Positions 7,735 through 16,480 of a stretch of 64,000 nt of DNA are shown in pieces. The position numbers were made by a program, and so were the translations under genes. Location: NCBI RefSeq assembly GCF_029543155.1, contig NZ_JARQXA010000001.1, positions 744,001 to 808,000 of the forward strand, read 5' to 3'. Under the pieces are notes generated by a model. The model was not told the origin of the DNA and searched no databases. It was given only the letters and a program-made list of their open reading frames with translations. The number at the start of each line of letters is the position of its first letter. Position 1 is the first letter of the stretch. This stretch comes from Sphingomonas sp. HITSZ_GF. GTDB lineage: Bacteria > Pseudomonadota > Alphaproteobacteria > Sphingomonadales > Sphingomonadaceae.

Positions 7735-8973
7735 TCAGCCCGCCAGCACGCGATCGTCGAACAGGCCGAAGGTCAGCGTGGAGGCGTAGAAGGCCACCGC
7801 CCGCTCGCGCGACATCGTGCTTGCCCATTTGCGCATGTCGAACGCGGCGTTCTGCAGCGCCATCAGCGTCTGCGAGGCGACCAGCGGGTCGATTGCGCGG
7901 ATCGAGCCCTCGGCGATGCCGTCGGACAGCATGCCGGCGAAGCGGCGGGCAATGCGGTTCGAACGATCGATCATCGTCGAGCGGACCTGGGGCGGCAGGC
8001 CCGAAAGCGCGGTGGTGCGCAGCAGCGGACCGCGCTCGCTGAACTGATAGTCGAGCAGCGTGGCGATCGCGCTTTCGAGCTGCTGCCAGTGATCGCCGCT
8101 GTCGGCCTCGGCCAGGCGCTGGGCATCGGCGATGATGTCGAAGCTGCGCTTGTAGCAGGCGATGACCAGTTCGTCCTTGGCATCGAGATGGTGGTAGAAG
8201 CTGCCCTTGGTGACGTTGAGCTCCGACGCGATCTTCTGGACCGAGGCACCGCGATAGCCGAGCTCGTTGATCAGCCGCGTGGCGGCGAGCAGGAAGGCCT
8301 CGCGGCCCGGCTCGGGCTCGTCATGCTCGAGATCGAGGATGTGCGGCGTCCAGGCCTGGCCCGGGGCGGCGATGCCGGTGCGGAACACGTCCATCAGCCG
8401 CGCCTCTACGCGCGGATATTCATCGACCTCGTAGCGCGGCAGCCAGGCGGTGAGCCAAAAGGTGTTCTCGAGCAGCACGTGCGCGCGGGCGCCGTGGAGA
8501 TCGGTCTCGGCGCGGCTGGCAGCGGGGCCCCAGAGCGCGCGGGTCTTGCGGAAGATGTCGCGCCAGCGATCGAGCAGCTCGCGCTTGATCGGGTCTTCCA
8601 TGGCGCGCAGATCGGAGAGGATCGCGAAATCGCGCTCCTCGCCGCGGCGGATGCGGGCGAGCCGCTCCATGTTGATGTTGAGATAGCGGGCGACGCGCGC
8701 CTCGGGGTTCGGCTCGCGCGCGGCATCCTCGAGCATCGCGTCGAGCCGGTCGAGCGTGTGCTCGAAAGCAGCGGCGGCGAGATCTTCCTTGCGCTTGAAG
8801 TAATAAGTGACCGACGTGGTGTTGAGGCCGACGCGGCGGGCCACGTCGGCAAAGGTCATCCCCTTGGCGCTTTGCTCGTTGATCGCGTCCGCGGCCGCGG
8901 CGAGGATCGCATCCCGCTTGGCCTGGAAGCGTTTCGTCGCGCTTGCGATTTCGACTTTCCCCGGTGCATTCAT
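7735..8973 (-). CDS. Transcriptional regulator with two tandem TetR halves
   Basis: The 412-residue protein contains two complete TetR-type helix-turn-helix segments. The first is around residues 14-65 (TFADVARRVGLNTTSVTYYF) and the second around 224-280 (SVQKIASELNVTKGSFYHHL), each followed by its own helical ligand domain. A single TetR repressor is about 200 residues, so one chain may act as a covalent dimer. The ATG at 8973 was chosen because the open frame upstream is unlike any TetR N-terminus. It is divergent from the ACAD gene at 9116 across a 142-base gap with two palindromes. By analogy with FadR/PsrA-like TetR proteins it may sense an acyl-CoA; that is inference. Confidence 0.9.
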   Translation of the reverse strand: MNAPGKVEIASATKRFQAKRDAILAAAADAINEQSAKGMTFADVARRVGLNTTSVTYYFKRKEDLAAAAFEHTLDRLDAMLEDAAREPNPEARVARYLNINMERLARIRRGEERDFAILSDLRAMEDPIKRELLDRWRDIFRKTRALWGPAASRAETDLHGARAHVLLENTFWLTAWLPRYEVDEYPRVEARLMDVFRTGIAAPGQAWTPHILDLEHDEPEPGREAFLLAATRLINELGYRGASVQKIASELNVTKGSFYHHLDAKDELVIACYKRSFDIIADAQRLAEADSGDHWQQLESAIATLLDYQFSERGPLLRTTALSGLPPQVRSTMIDRSNRIARRFAGMLSDGIAEGSIRAIDPLVASQTLMALQNAAFDMRKWASTMSRERAVAFYASTLTFGLFDDRVLAG

Positions 8974-9056
8974 TGCAACCAGTCTAACGGATTTGGTGTG
9001 AACCCAAAGCGTTTTTTCGAATCGCGGTTGTGCCGATTTTCGCCGCTGCCCGACTT

Positions 9057-9072
9057 TACCGAATATCCGGTA
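9057..9072. promoter_or_regulatory. Candidate operator, 16-base near-palindrome
   Basis: TACCGAATATCCGGTA has one mismatch between its halves. It lies in the divergent gap between the tandem TetR gene and the ACAD gene, the usual place for an autoregulatory TetR operator. Confidence 0.45.
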
Positions 9073-9083
9073 TGCTCTACGCC

Positions 9084-9095
9084 GGTTCGCGAACC
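9084..9095. promoter_or_regulatory. Candidate operator, perfect 12-base palindrome
   Basis: GGTTCGCGAACC is fully self-complementary and sits 20 bases before the ACAD start, 27 bases centre-to-centre from the 9057 site. Two sites of this kind would suit a protein with two DNA-binding halves. Confidence 0.42.
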
Positions 9096-9115
9096 AGAGA
9101 CGGAGAGGATGCGCC

Positions 9116-10399
9116 ATGGATTTCACGCTGAACGAGCGCGAGACCTATTTCCGCGACCGGGTGAAGACCTTCATCGACACCAGGATTCGGCCGCGCGACG
9201 GCGAATATCACCGGCAGCAGCGAGAGGGTGACCGCTGGAAGGTGATCCCGGTGATCGAGGAAGTGAAGGCCGAGGCCAAGGCTGCGGGCTTGTGGAATTT
9301 CTTCATGCCGCCGCATTCGGGCCAGGCGCATGTCGATGACAGCTTCGAGTTCCAGGGCACCCAGCTGACCAACCTCGAATATGCGCTGTGCGCCGAGGAA
9401 ATGGGCCGGCTGGGCTGGGCGTCCGAATGCTTCAACTGCTCGGCACCCGACACCGGCAATATGGAAGTGTTCCACCGTTACGGCACGCGGGCGCAGAAGG
9501 ACCGCTGGCTCAAGCCGCTGATGGAAGGCGAGATCCGCTCGGCCTTCCTGATGACCGAGCCGGCGGTGGCGAGCTCGGACGCGACCAATATCCAGACCCA
9601 GATGGTGCGCGACGGCGACCATTATGTGATCAATGGGCGGAAATGGTGGAGCAGCGGCGTGGGCGACCCGCGCTGCGCGGTCTCGATCGTGATGGGCAAG
9701 ACCAATCCGGACGCCGCCAAGCATGCCCAGCAGAGCATGATCCTGGTGCCGATGGACGCGCCCGGCGTGAAGATCGAACGGATGCTTTCGGTTTTCGGGT
9801 ATGATCATGCGCCGCACGGCCACGGCGAAGTGATTCTCGAGAATGTTCGCGTGCCGGTCGAGAATGTGCTGCTTGGCGAGGGGCGGGGATTCGAAATCGC
9901 GCAGGGGCGGCTCGGGCCGGGACGCATCCACCATTGCATGCGGACGATCGGCGTCGCCGAGGAGGCGATCGAGGCGATGGCCAAGCGGCTAGTCTCGCGC
10001 GTCGCGTTCGGCAAGCGGATCTCGGACCATTCGATCTGGGAGCAGCGCATCGCGCGCGCGCGCATCGACATCGAGATGACCCGGCTGCTGTGCCTCAAGG
10101 CGGCGGACATGATGGACAAGGCGGGCAACAAGGCGGCACAGCTCGAGATCGCGATGATCAAGGTACAGGCGCCGCAGATGGCGCTGCAGATCATCGACGA
10201 CGCGATCCAGGCGCATGGCGGCGCCGGCGTCTCGGGCGACTTCCATCTGGCGCATGACTGGGCGGGCATCCGCACGCTGCGGCTCGCCGACGGGCCGGAC
10301 GAGGTCCATTGCCGGGCGATCGCGCGCAACGAGTTCGGCAAATATGCCGAGTTCAAGGCGGATCGCGCTTCGAGCGGGGATATCGGGGCTTCGCGCTGA
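9116..10399 (+). CDS. ACAD10/ACAD11-type acyl-CoA dehydrogenase
   Basis: The 427-residue ACAD starts [15 protein letters not shown] after GGAGAGG. It shows [29 protein letters not shown] and [20 protein letters not shown]. Where ordinary ACADs have the catalytic YEGT, this protein has ADGPDEVH with aspartate 392, the signature of the ACAD10/11 branch. In animals those enzymes carry an APH-like kinase domain and act on 4-hydroxyacyl-CoA; here the kinase is the separate gene at 11578. LvaC of the levulinate pathway is a comparable bacterial partner. It is the first gene of a plus-strand run facing the tandem TetR regulator. Substrate chain length is unknown. Confidence 0.9.
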   Translation: MDFTLNERETYFRDRVKTFIDTRIRPRDGEYHRQQREGDRWKVIPVIEEVKAEAKAAGLWNFFMPPHSGQAHVDDSFEFQGTQLTNLEYALCAEEMGRLGWASECFNCSAPDTGNMEVFHRYGTRAQKDRWLKPLMEGEIRSAFLMTEPAVASSDATNIQTQMVRDGDHYVINGRKWWSSGVGDPRCAVSIVMGKTNPDAAKHAQQSMILVPMDAPGVKIERMLSVFGYDHAPHGHGEVILENVRVPVENVLLGEGRGFEIAQGRLGPGRIHHCMRTIGVAEEAIEAMAKRLVSRVAFGKRISDHSIWEQRIARARIDIEMTRLLCLKAADMMDKAGNKAAQLEIAMIKVQAPQMALQIIDDAIQAHGGAGVSGDFHLAHDWAGIRTLRLADGPDEVHCRAIARNEFGKYAEFKADRASSGDIGASR

Positions 10400-10400
10400 T

Positions 10401-10482
10401 CGTCATCCCGACAAAAGTCGGGATCTCAGGCGAAGGCGCGGGAAAAGAGCCGCACGAGATCCCGGCTTTCGCCGGGATGACG
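10401..10482. repeat. Palindromic repeat A, short form
   Basis: Arms CGTCATCCCGACAAAAGTCG and CGGCTTTCGCCGGGATGACG bracket the AGGCGAAGGCGCGGGAAAAG core. It fills almost all of the 96-base gap between the ACAD and alcohol dehydrogenase genes. Confidence 0.9.
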
Positions 10483-10495
10483 GGAAGGGAGAAGG

Positions 10496-11581
10496 ATGAA
10501 GGCCGCAGTCCTGTTCGAAGCGGGCAAGCCGCTGGAGATCACCGAGGTGCGCATATCCAAGCCGGGCCCGCGCGAGGTGCTGATCCGCACCGCGGCGGTG
10601 GGCGTGTGCCGATCGGACCTGCACTTCGTCGACGGCGCCTTCCCGCATCCGGTGCCGACGGTGCCGGGGCACGAGGCGGCGGGCGTGATCGAGGCGGTGG
10701 GCAGCGACGTCGCGCATCTCAAGGTGGGCGACCATGTCATCACCTTCTTCACCGTCTTCTGCGGCAGTTGCGAGATGTGCGTGACCGGGCGCCCCTCGCT
10801 GTGCATCGATCCTTCGACCCGTCGCCCGGCCGATGCCGAGCCGCGGCTGTCGCTGCAGGACAGCACCGGGCTGGCGCCGTTCCTCAACCTTTCTGCCTTT
10901 GCCGAGCAGATGCTGGTGCACGAGAATGCCTGTGTCGCGATCTCGAAGGAGATGCCGCTCGACCGGGCGGCCCTGCTCGGTTGCGCGGTGATCACCGGCG
11001 CGGGCGCGATCTTCAACGACAGCCGCGTGCGGCCGGGCGAGAGCGTGGCGGTGATCGGTGCGGGCGGGATCGGGCTGGCCGCGATCAACGCTGCCAAGAT
11101 CGCCGGCGCCGGCATGATCCTGGCGATCGATCCGGTGGCGGAGAAGCGCGAGCTGGCGCTGAAGCTCGGCGCGACGCATGCGCTCGATGCGATGGCCGGG
11201 ACCCTGGCTAAGGACGTGCTCAAGCTGACCGGCGGCGGGGTCCATTATGCGATCGAGGCGGTCGGCCGACCCAACACCGCCGAGCTGGCCTGGACCATCC
11301 TGCGGCGCGGCGGCACCGCGACGATCCTGGGCATGATCGCCCCGGGCGGCAATGTCAGCCTGCCCGGGCCGACCTTCCTGACCGGCAAGAAGATCCAGGG
11401 CTCGCTACTGGGCTCGACGCGCTTTCCGATCGACATGCCGCGGCTCGTCCAGATGTATCTCGACGGGCTGCTCGACCTCGACACGATGGTGGCCGAGCGG
11501 ATCAAGCTGGAGGAGGTCAACGACGCGCTCGACAAGCTGCGCAAGGGCGACAGCGTGCGCTCGGTGATCGAATTCGCATGA
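10496..11581 (+). CDS. Zinc-dependent alcohol dehydrogenase (MDR family)
   Basis: The 361-residue medium-chain dehydrogenase has catalytic zinc ligands C38 (GVCRSDLH) and H59-E60 (PGHEAAG). The structural-zinc lobe has C89, C92, C95 and C103, and the Rossmann motif GAGGIGLAAI follows. It should oxidise an alcohol to aldehyde or ketone with NAD(P)+. Its stop overlaps the kinase start by four bases (ATGA), so the two are translationally coupled and probably act on the same substrate. It could interconvert a hydroxy- and keto-acyl group. The physiological direction cannot be read from sequence. Confidence 0.92.
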   Translation: MKAAVLFEAGKPLEITEVRISKPGPREVLIRTAAVGVCRSDLHFVDGAFPHPVPTVPGHEAAGVIEAVGSDVAHLKVGDHVITFFTVFCGSCEMCVTGRPSLCIDPSTRRPADAEPRLSLQDSTGLAPFLNLSAFAEQMLVHENACVAISKEMPLDRAALLGCAVITGAGAIFNDSRVRPGESVAVIGAGGIGLAAINAAKIAGAGMILAIDPVAEKRELALKLGATHALDAMAGTLAKDVLKLTGGGVHYAIEAVGRPNTAELAWTILRRGGTATILGMIAPGGNVSLPGPTFLTGKKIQGSLLGSTRFPIDMPRLVQMYLDGLLDLDTMVAERIKLEEVNDALDKLRKGDSVRSVIEFA

Positions 11582-12594
11582 GCGACCTGGACGAAACCAG
11601 GCTGGGCGCCTGGCTGGCGGCGGAAGTCGATGGCTTTGCGGGGCCGATCACCGTCACCAAATTCCCGGGCGGGCAGAGCAACCCGACCTACCGGATCGAT
11701 GCGGCGAGCGGCGCCTATGTGCTGCGCAGGAAGCCGTTCGGGCCGATCCTGCCCTCGGCACATGCGGTGGAGCGTGAACATGCGCTGATCGCGGCGCTGC
11801 ACCCCACCGGTTTCCCGGTGGCGCGGCCCTATGGGCTTTGCGAGGATTCTGAAGTGATCGGCGCCCCCTTCTACATCATGGAGATGGTGGAGGGACGGAC
11901 GCTGTGGGACGGCGCGCTGCCCGGCATGCTGCCGGCGGAGCGGACCGCGCATTACCATGCGATCATCGATACGCTCGCGGCGCTGCATGCGGTGGATTAC
12001 GAGGCGGTTGGGCTGGGCAGCTATGGCAAGCCGGGCAACTACTTCGCCCGGCAGGTCGAGCGCTGGTCGAAACAGTACCGCATGAGCCAGACCGACGACC
12101 TGCCCGAGGTCGAGCGGCTGATCGAATGGCTGCCGCGTACGGTGCCCGAGCAGACGCGGACCAGCATCGTCCATGGCGACTTCCGCATCGACAACATGAT
12201 CTTCGACGCCGGCGGGCCGAAGATCCTGGCGGTGCTCGACTGGGAGCTGTCGACGCTCGGCGACCCGCTGGCGGACTTCTCCTATTTCCTGATGAGCTGG
12301 GTGACCGAGCCCGAGGGGCGCTCCGGCTTGAAGGGCCTGACCGGGCCGGAGACCGGCATCCCGACGATCGCGCAGGTGGTGGAGCGCTATTGCGCGGCGA
12401 CGGGGCGCGACGGGGTGCCCGATCTCAACTGGTATTTCGCCTATAACCTCTTCCGGCTGACCGGGATCGTCCAGGGCATCAAGAAGCGGATCATCGACGG
12501 CAATGCCTCGAGCGCGCAGGCTTCGAAGACGGTGGAGCGGTTGCCGGGGCTGGTGGCAACGGCCTGGCACTTCGCGCAGGAGGCTGGGGCGTGA
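11578..12594 (+). CDS. APH-family kinase, ACAD10/11 kinase-domain-like
   Basis: The 338-residue phosphotransferase has the aminoglycoside-phosphotransferase fold signature: nucleotide-fold FPGGQSNPTYRI near the N-terminus, catalytic-loop HGDFRIDN (199-206, D201 base, N206 metal) and VLDWELS with metal ligand D221. This subfamily is fused to ACAD in animal ACAD10/11 and occurs as LvaA in levulinate catabolism, where it phosphorylates the 4-hydroxyl of an acyl-CoA before elimination. Its ATG overlaps the alcohol dehydrogenase stop. It is in the same run as the ACAD11-like gene. No LvaB-like small partner is visible nearby. Antibiotic modification is unlikely in this setting. Confidence 0.85.
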   Translation: MSDLDETRLGAWLAAEVDGFAGPITVTKFPGGQSNPTYRIDAASGAYVLRRKPFGPILPSAHAVEREHALIAALHPTGFPVARPYGLCEDSEVIGAPFYIMEMVEGRTLWDGALPGMLPAERTAHYHAIIDTLAALHAVDYEAVGLGSYGKPGNYFARQVERWSKQYRMSQTDDLPEVERLIEWLPRTVPEQTRTSIVHGDFRIDNMIFDAGGPKILAVLDWELSTLGDPLADFSYFLMSWVTEPEGRSGLKGLTGPETGIPTIAQVVERYCAATGRDGVPDLNWYFAYNLFRLTGIVQGIKKRIIDGNASSAQASKTVERLPGLVATAWHFAQEAGA

Positions 12595-12595
12595 T

Positions 12596-12677
12596 CGTCA
12601 TCCCGGCGAAAGCCGGGATCTCGTGCGGGTCTTTCCCCGCGCCTCCGCCTGAGATCCCCGCTCTCGCCGGGATGACG
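12596..12677. repeat. Palindromic repeat A, short form, inverted orientation
   Basis: The ends are CGTCATCCCGGCGAAAGCCG and CGCTCTCGCCGGGATGACG. The asymmetric core reads CTCGTGCGGGTCTTTCCCCG, the reverse of the copy at 10401. It spans the whole gap between the kinase stop and the SDR ribosome binding site. Confidence 0.9.
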
Positions 12678-12694
12678 GATTGGGGAAGCCAGAT

Positions 12695-13462
12695 ATGACG
12701 GGACTTTTCGACCTGAGCGGCAAGGTGGCGATCGTCACGGGATCCTCGCGGGGGATCGGCAAGGCTTCGGCCGAGGCGCTGGCGGATGCGGGCGCGAAGG
12801 TGGTGATCTCGAGCCGCAAGCAGGATGCGTGCGACGCGGTGGCGGCGGCGATCGACGCCAGGCACGGCGAAGGCACGGCGCTGGCGGTGGCGGCGAGCAT
12901 CTCGGACAAGGACGCGCTGCGGCATCTGGTCGAGGAGACGCGGCGCGTGTTCGGCCGCGTGGACGTGCTGGTCTGCAACGCCGCCTCCAACCCCTATTAC
13001 GGGCCGCTGGAGGGGATCGCCGACGACCAGTTCCGCAAGATCCTCGACAACAACATCCTCTCCAACCACTGGCTGATCCAGATGGTGGCGCCGGAGATGC
13101 GTGCGCGGCGCGAGGGCTCGATCGTGATCGTCTCCTCGATCGGCGGGCTGCGCGGATCGCCGGTGATCGGGGCGTACAACGTCTCCAAGGCGGCCGACCT
13201 GCAGCTGGCGCGCAACTATGCGGTGGAGTTCGGGCCGGACAATGTGCGGGTGAACTGCATCGCGCCGGGGCTGGTGCGGACCGATTTCGCCCGGGCGCTG
13301 TGGGAAGATCCCGAACGGATCAAGGCGACCAATGCCACGACGCCCTTGCGCCGGATCGGCGAGCCGGAGGAGATTGCCGGCGCGGTGGTGTATCTGGCGA
13401 GCCGGGCCAGCGCGTTCATGACCGGGCAGGCAATGGTGATCGACGGGGGCGTGACGATCTGA
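12695..13462 (+). CDS. Short-chain dehydrogenase/reductase (SDR)
   Basis: The 255-residue classical SDR has the cofactor motif TGSSRGIG (15-22), NAAS in place of NNAG, a catalytic serine in IVSSIGG, and Y161-x3-K165 (YNVSK). GGGGAAG lies seven bases before the ATG at 12695, so an in-frame TTG 15 bases upstream was rejected. It likely oxidises a 3-hydroxyacyl-CoA or a related alcohol with NAD(P)+. The third and following genes of the same strand suggest it completes the modified beta-oxidation carried out by the ACAD and kinase. Its true substrate is unknown. Confidence 0.9.
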   Translation: MTGLFDLSGKVAIVTGSSRGIGKASAEALADAGAKVVISSRKQDACDAVAAAIDARHGEGTALAVAASISDKDALRHLVEETRRVFGRVDVLVCNAASNPYYGPLEGIADDQFRKILDNNILSNHWLIQMVAPEMRARREGSIVIVSSIGGLRGSPVIGAYNVSKAADLQLARNYAVEFGPDNVRVNCIAPGLVRTDFARALWEDPERIKATNATTPLRRIGEPEEIAGAVVYLASRASAFMTGQAMVIDGGVTI

Positions 13463-13469
13463 GTTTAGC

Positions 13470-13549
13470 CGTCACCCCGGCGCACGCCGGGGTCTCAGGC
13501 GGTAGCGCTGCGCATGCGGCACGAAATCCCGGCTTTCGCCGGGATGACG
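13470..13549. repeat. Palindromic repeat A, diverged short form
   Basis: The left end CGTCACCCCGGCGCACGCCG and right end CGGCTTTCGCCGGGATGACG still pair. The core is shortened to AGGCGGTAGCGCTGCGCATG. It sits between the two SDR genes. Confidence 0.85.
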
Positions 13550-13559
13550 AGGAGGAAAT

Positions 13560-14345
13560 ATGCAGTTCGAAGGCAAGGTTGCGATCGTCACCGGCGCCGG
13601 CTCGGGGATCGGGCGGGCGACGGCGCGGGCGTTCGCGGAATCGGGCGCGAAGGTGATCGCGGCCGATTTGAGCGAGGCCGTGGACGAGACCGTCGCCGGC
13701 CGCGAGAACATGATCGCCGTGCATATGGATGCCGGCGACGAGGCCGATGTCGAGCGGGTGATCGCCACCGCCGTCGACACGTTCGGGGGGCTCGACATCT
13801 TCTACGCCAATGCCGGCATCTCGGGCGGCGCGACGGGCATCTTCGACACGCCGGTGGAGCTGTGGACCGAGGTGCTGCGGGTCAACCTGATCGGGCCGGC
13901 GCTGGCGATCAAGCATGCGGGGCCGCGCATCGTCGAGCGCGGCGGCGGCGCGATTATCTGCACGGCGAGCGTTGCGGGGCTGCGCTCGGGCGCGGGCGGC
14001 CCGGCCTATTCGGCGAGCAAGGCCGGGGTGATCAACCTGGTGCAGACCGCCGCACAGCAGTTCGCCGGATCGGGCGTGCGGGTCAATGCGATCTGCCCGG
14101 GTCTGATCGAGACGGGCATGACCCAGCGCGCGTTCGACTATGCGCGCGAGACGGGCAAGGAAGACAAGCTCGGGCGGCTCAACCCGCTGCGCCGCGCCGG
14201 CGTGCCCGCCGAGATCGCGCGGGTGGCGCTGTTCCTGGCATCGGACGCGGCGAGCTATGTCAACGGCCAGGCCTGGGTGGTGGATGGCGGGCTCTCGTCG
14301 AGCCATCCGGTGACCCGCCAGGAATTCGGCAAGCCGGCGTTCTGA
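13560..14345 (+). CDS. Short-chain dehydrogenase/reductase (SDR)
   Basis: The 261-residue classical SDR has TGAGSGIG near residue 12, NAGIS, the serine of CTASVAGL, and Y150-x3-K154 (YSASK). C-terminal [17 protein letters not shown] is typical of the FabG-like group. GAGGAGG precedes the ATG. It is the last of the plus-strand run 9116-14345 and converges on the thioesterase gene. It probably acts as a hydroxyacyl- or alcohol dehydrogenase. Two different SDRs in one run suggest two oxidised positions, but that is inference. Confidence 0.9.
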   Translation: MQFEGKVAIVTGAGSGIGRATARAFAESGAKVIAADLSEAVDETVAGRENMIAVHMDAGDEADVERVIATAVDTFGGLDIFYANAGISGGATGIFDTPVELWTEVLRVNLIGPALAIKHAGPRIVERGGGAIICTASVAGLRSGAGGPAYSASKAGVINLVQTAAQQFAGSGVRVNAICPGLIETGMTQRAFDYARETGKEDKLGRLNPLRRAGVPAEIARVALFLASDAASYVNGQAWVVDGGLSSSHPVTRQEFGKPAF

Positions 14346-14362
14346 GGGCGGCCGGCGCGCGC

Positions 14363-15253
14363 CTATTCCTTGACGCGGATCAGCCCTTCCTGCGCGACGC
14401 TGGCGACCAGGCGGCCGTCGCGGCTGTAGATGCGGCCGCGGTTGAAGCCGCGGGCATGGCCGGCCCAGGGGCTGTCGGTGGTGTAGAGCAGCCATTCGTC
14501 GAAGCGGAACGGCTCGTGCAGCCAGACGGCGTGATCGAGGCTGGCGGTCTGCACACCGCCGGTCATCCAGCTGACGCCGTGCGGGAGCATGCAGGTGCCG
14601 AGCAGCGTCATGTCGGTGGCGTAGGTGAGCATCGCGCGGTGGAGCGCGGGATCGTCGGGCAAGGGCGCGACGACGCGGAACCAGCTGTGCTGGACGGGCT
14701 CCTGCGCCACCGGCTTGAACCAGTTGCGCGGATTGACCGGGCGGATCTCGATCGGGCGGGCGCGCAGGAAGAAGCGGCGGAACTTCTCCGGCACCTCGTC
14801 GCGGATCGCCTCGCGCAGGTCGCGCTCGGAGACCAGGCTGTCCGGATCGGGCACGTCGGGCATGTCGAACTGGTGGTGCAGGCCATCGGCCGCCGACTGG
14901 AAGCTCGCAGTCATGTTGAGGATGGGCTGGCCGCCCTGCATCGCGATGACCCGGCGATTGGCGAAGCTGCGCCCGTCGAAATCGCGGACCACGCGGTAGA
15001 TGATCGGGTGGTTCTCGTCGCCCGGGCGCATGAAATAGGCGTGGAGCGAATGCGCGGTCTTGCCGTCCTCGACCGAGCGTTGCGCCGCCTGGAGCGCCTG
15101 GGCGACGACCTGGCCGCCGAACACGCGGCCGACCCCGCCGGGCTGGCGCGGGCCGCGATAGAGATCGGTGTCGATGCGCTCGACATCGAGCAGCGCGGTG
15201 AGCTGGTCGACCAGGGCGGCGGGTTCGGTGGCGCGTTCGGGGGTGTCAGTCAT
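14363..15253 (-). CDS. tesB: Acyl-CoA thioesterase II (TesB-like)
   Basis: The 296-residue double-hotdog thioesterase hydrolyses acyl-CoA to free acid and CoA. Conserved parts are GRVFGGQVVAQAL (about 47-59), SLHAYFMRPGD and C-terminal SLDHAVWLHEPFRFDEWLLY, with a length close to known TesB proteins. The ATG at 15253 was chosen; an in-frame ATG 18 bases upstream lies inside the adjacent repeat and would add only MTEYWR. It heads away from the second ACAD pair and may recycle CoA from dead-end acyl-CoAs of the pathway. Confidence 0.9.
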   Translation of the reverse strand: MTDTPERATEPAALVDQLTALLDVERIDTDLYRGPRQPGGVGRVFGGQVVAQALQAAQRSVEDGKTAHSLHAYFMRPGDENHPIIYRVVRDFDGRSFANRRVIAMQGGQPILNMTASFQSAADGLHHQFDMPDVPDPDSLVSERDLREAIRDEVPEKFRRFFLRARPIEIRPVNPRNWFKPVAQEPVQHSWFRVVAPLPDDPALHRAMLTYATDMTLLGTCMLPHGVSWMTGGVQTASLDHAVWLHEPFRFDEWLLYTTDSPWAGHARGFNRGRIYSRDGRLVASVAQEGLIRVKE

Positions 15254-15265
15254 GCGCCAATACTC

Positions 15266-15339
15266 CGTCATCCCCGCGAAGGCGGGGATCCATTACCGCC
15301 GTCGGTATTGAATGGATCCCCGCCTTCGCGGGGATGACG
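15266..15339. repeat. Palindromic repeat A, GGATCCATT variant
   Basis: Nearly perfect 29-base arms CGTCATCCCCGCGAAGGCGG...GGATCCATT and their complement are separated by a short spacer. It differs from the other copies inside but keeps the CGTCAT/ATGACG ends. Its left edge supplies a false upstream start for the thioesterase gene. Confidence 0.88.
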
Positions 15340-15364
15340 AACAAAGGAACGCAGCGTGAGCGCA

Positions 15365-16471
15365 TCAATATCCCGCCGCTTCCGCCAGCGCGTTGACGTG
15401 GAAGTTGCTGTCGCCGAACATCTCGGCGAGGACGCGGGCGCGCTTCATGAAGAAGCCGATGTCGAACTCGTCGGTCATGCCGATGCCCCCGTGCATCTGG
15501 ACGCCTTCCTGCACCGCAAGCGTGGTGGCAAGGCCGGTCATCGCCTTGGCGACGGCGACGGCCTCTGCCGCGTCCTGCCCGGCGTCGAGCAGCTGCTGGG
15601 CCTTGAGCATAGCGGCGCGGGCGACTTCCATCTCGCTGTAGAGATGCGCCGCGCGGTGCTGGAGCGCCTGGAAGCTGCCGATCGCGACGCCGAACTGCTT
15701 GCGCTCCTTGAGATAGGACATGGTCATGTCCATTGCCCCGCCGCCGACGCCGACCATCTCCGCCGCCGCGCCGGTGCGGCCTGCGGCGAGCAGGCGGGCG
15801 AGGGGGGCGTCGCCCTGGTCGACTTCGCCGATCACCGCATCGCCATCGACTTCGACGCCGTCGAACTGGAGGCGGGCGGCGATGCTCGAGTCCGCCAGGC
15901 GCTCGGGCGTGGCGGTGAGGCCATCGGCGTCGCTGGGAACGGCGAACAGGGTGGTGCCGTTGTCGGTCTTTGCGGCGACGATCAGCAGGTCGGCGACATG
16001 GCCATGGGTGACGAACTGCTTGGCGCCGGTAAGGCGGAAGCCGTTGCCGGCGCGCTCGGCCCGCATTTCGATCTTGGCGTTGTGCTTGGCGCCCTCGTCG
16101 ATCGCGAGCGCGGCGACGGTCTCGCCGGCGAGGATACCGGGATACCATATCGCGGCGGCGGCAGTGCCCCTCAGTGCCTCGACCGCGGCGACCGCAGTGG
16201 CGAGGAAGGGGGAGGGCGAGAGGTTGCGGCCGATCTCCTCGAGCACCACGCCCGCCTCGACATGGCCCAGGCCAAGGCCGCCATCGGCTTCGGGGATCAG
16301 GATGCCGGTGAAGCCCATCTCGGCGAACTGCTTCCACAACGGGCGCGAGAAGCCGGTGGCATCGTCGGCGTCGCGGAGCGCGCGCATATGGCTGACCGGG
16401 GCTTCCGAGGCGACGAAGTCCTTCGCGGTGTCGCGGAGCATGGTCTGGTCGTCGTTGAGGTAGAGGGGCAT
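15365..16471 (-). CDS. Acyl-CoA dehydrogenase, putative non-catalytic partner subunit
   Basis: The 368-residue ACAD begins MPLYLNDDQTMLRDTAKDF and resembles the 3068 product throughout, including QFGVAIGSFQALQHRAAHL and VQMHGGIGMTDEFDIGFF. It ends in LAEAAGY with no YEGT-like element and has no glutamate at the alternative base site. It is the downstream member of a minus-strand pair with the 16563 gene and should form an alpha2beta2 enzyme with it. The two ACAD pairs look like duplicates of one ancestral pair with different specificities. Confidence 0.88.
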   Translation of the reverse strand: MPLYLNDDQTMLRDTAKDFVASEAPVSHMRALRDADDATGFSRPLWKQFAEMGFTGILIPEADGGLGLGHVEAGVVLEEIGRNLSPSPFLATAVAAVEALRGTAAAAIWYPGILAGETVAALAIDEGAKHNAKIEMRAERAGNGFRLTGAKQFVTHGHVADLLIVAAKTDNGTTLFAVPSDADGLTATPERLADSSIAARLQFDGVEVDGDAVIGEVDQGDAPLARLLAAGRTGAAAEMVGVGGGAMDMTMSYLKERKQFGVAIGSFQALQHRAAHLYSEMEVARAAMLKAQQLLDAGQDAAEAVAVAKAMTGLATTLAVQEGVQMHGGIGMTDEFDIGFFMKRARVLAEMFGDSNFHVNALAEAAGY

Positions 16472-16480
16472 TTTTCACTC

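Noticed and set aside
11578..12594. Aminoglycoside resistance phosphotransferase
   Set aside because: It shares only the fold motifs. It is coupled to an alcohol dehydrogenase and lies with an ACAD11-like gene, as metabolic kinases of this subfamily do.
13514..15337. A 607-codon plus-strand frame covering the second SDR and the thioesterase antisense
   Set aside because: It begins in a repeat and crosses two well-supported genes in the wrong frame.
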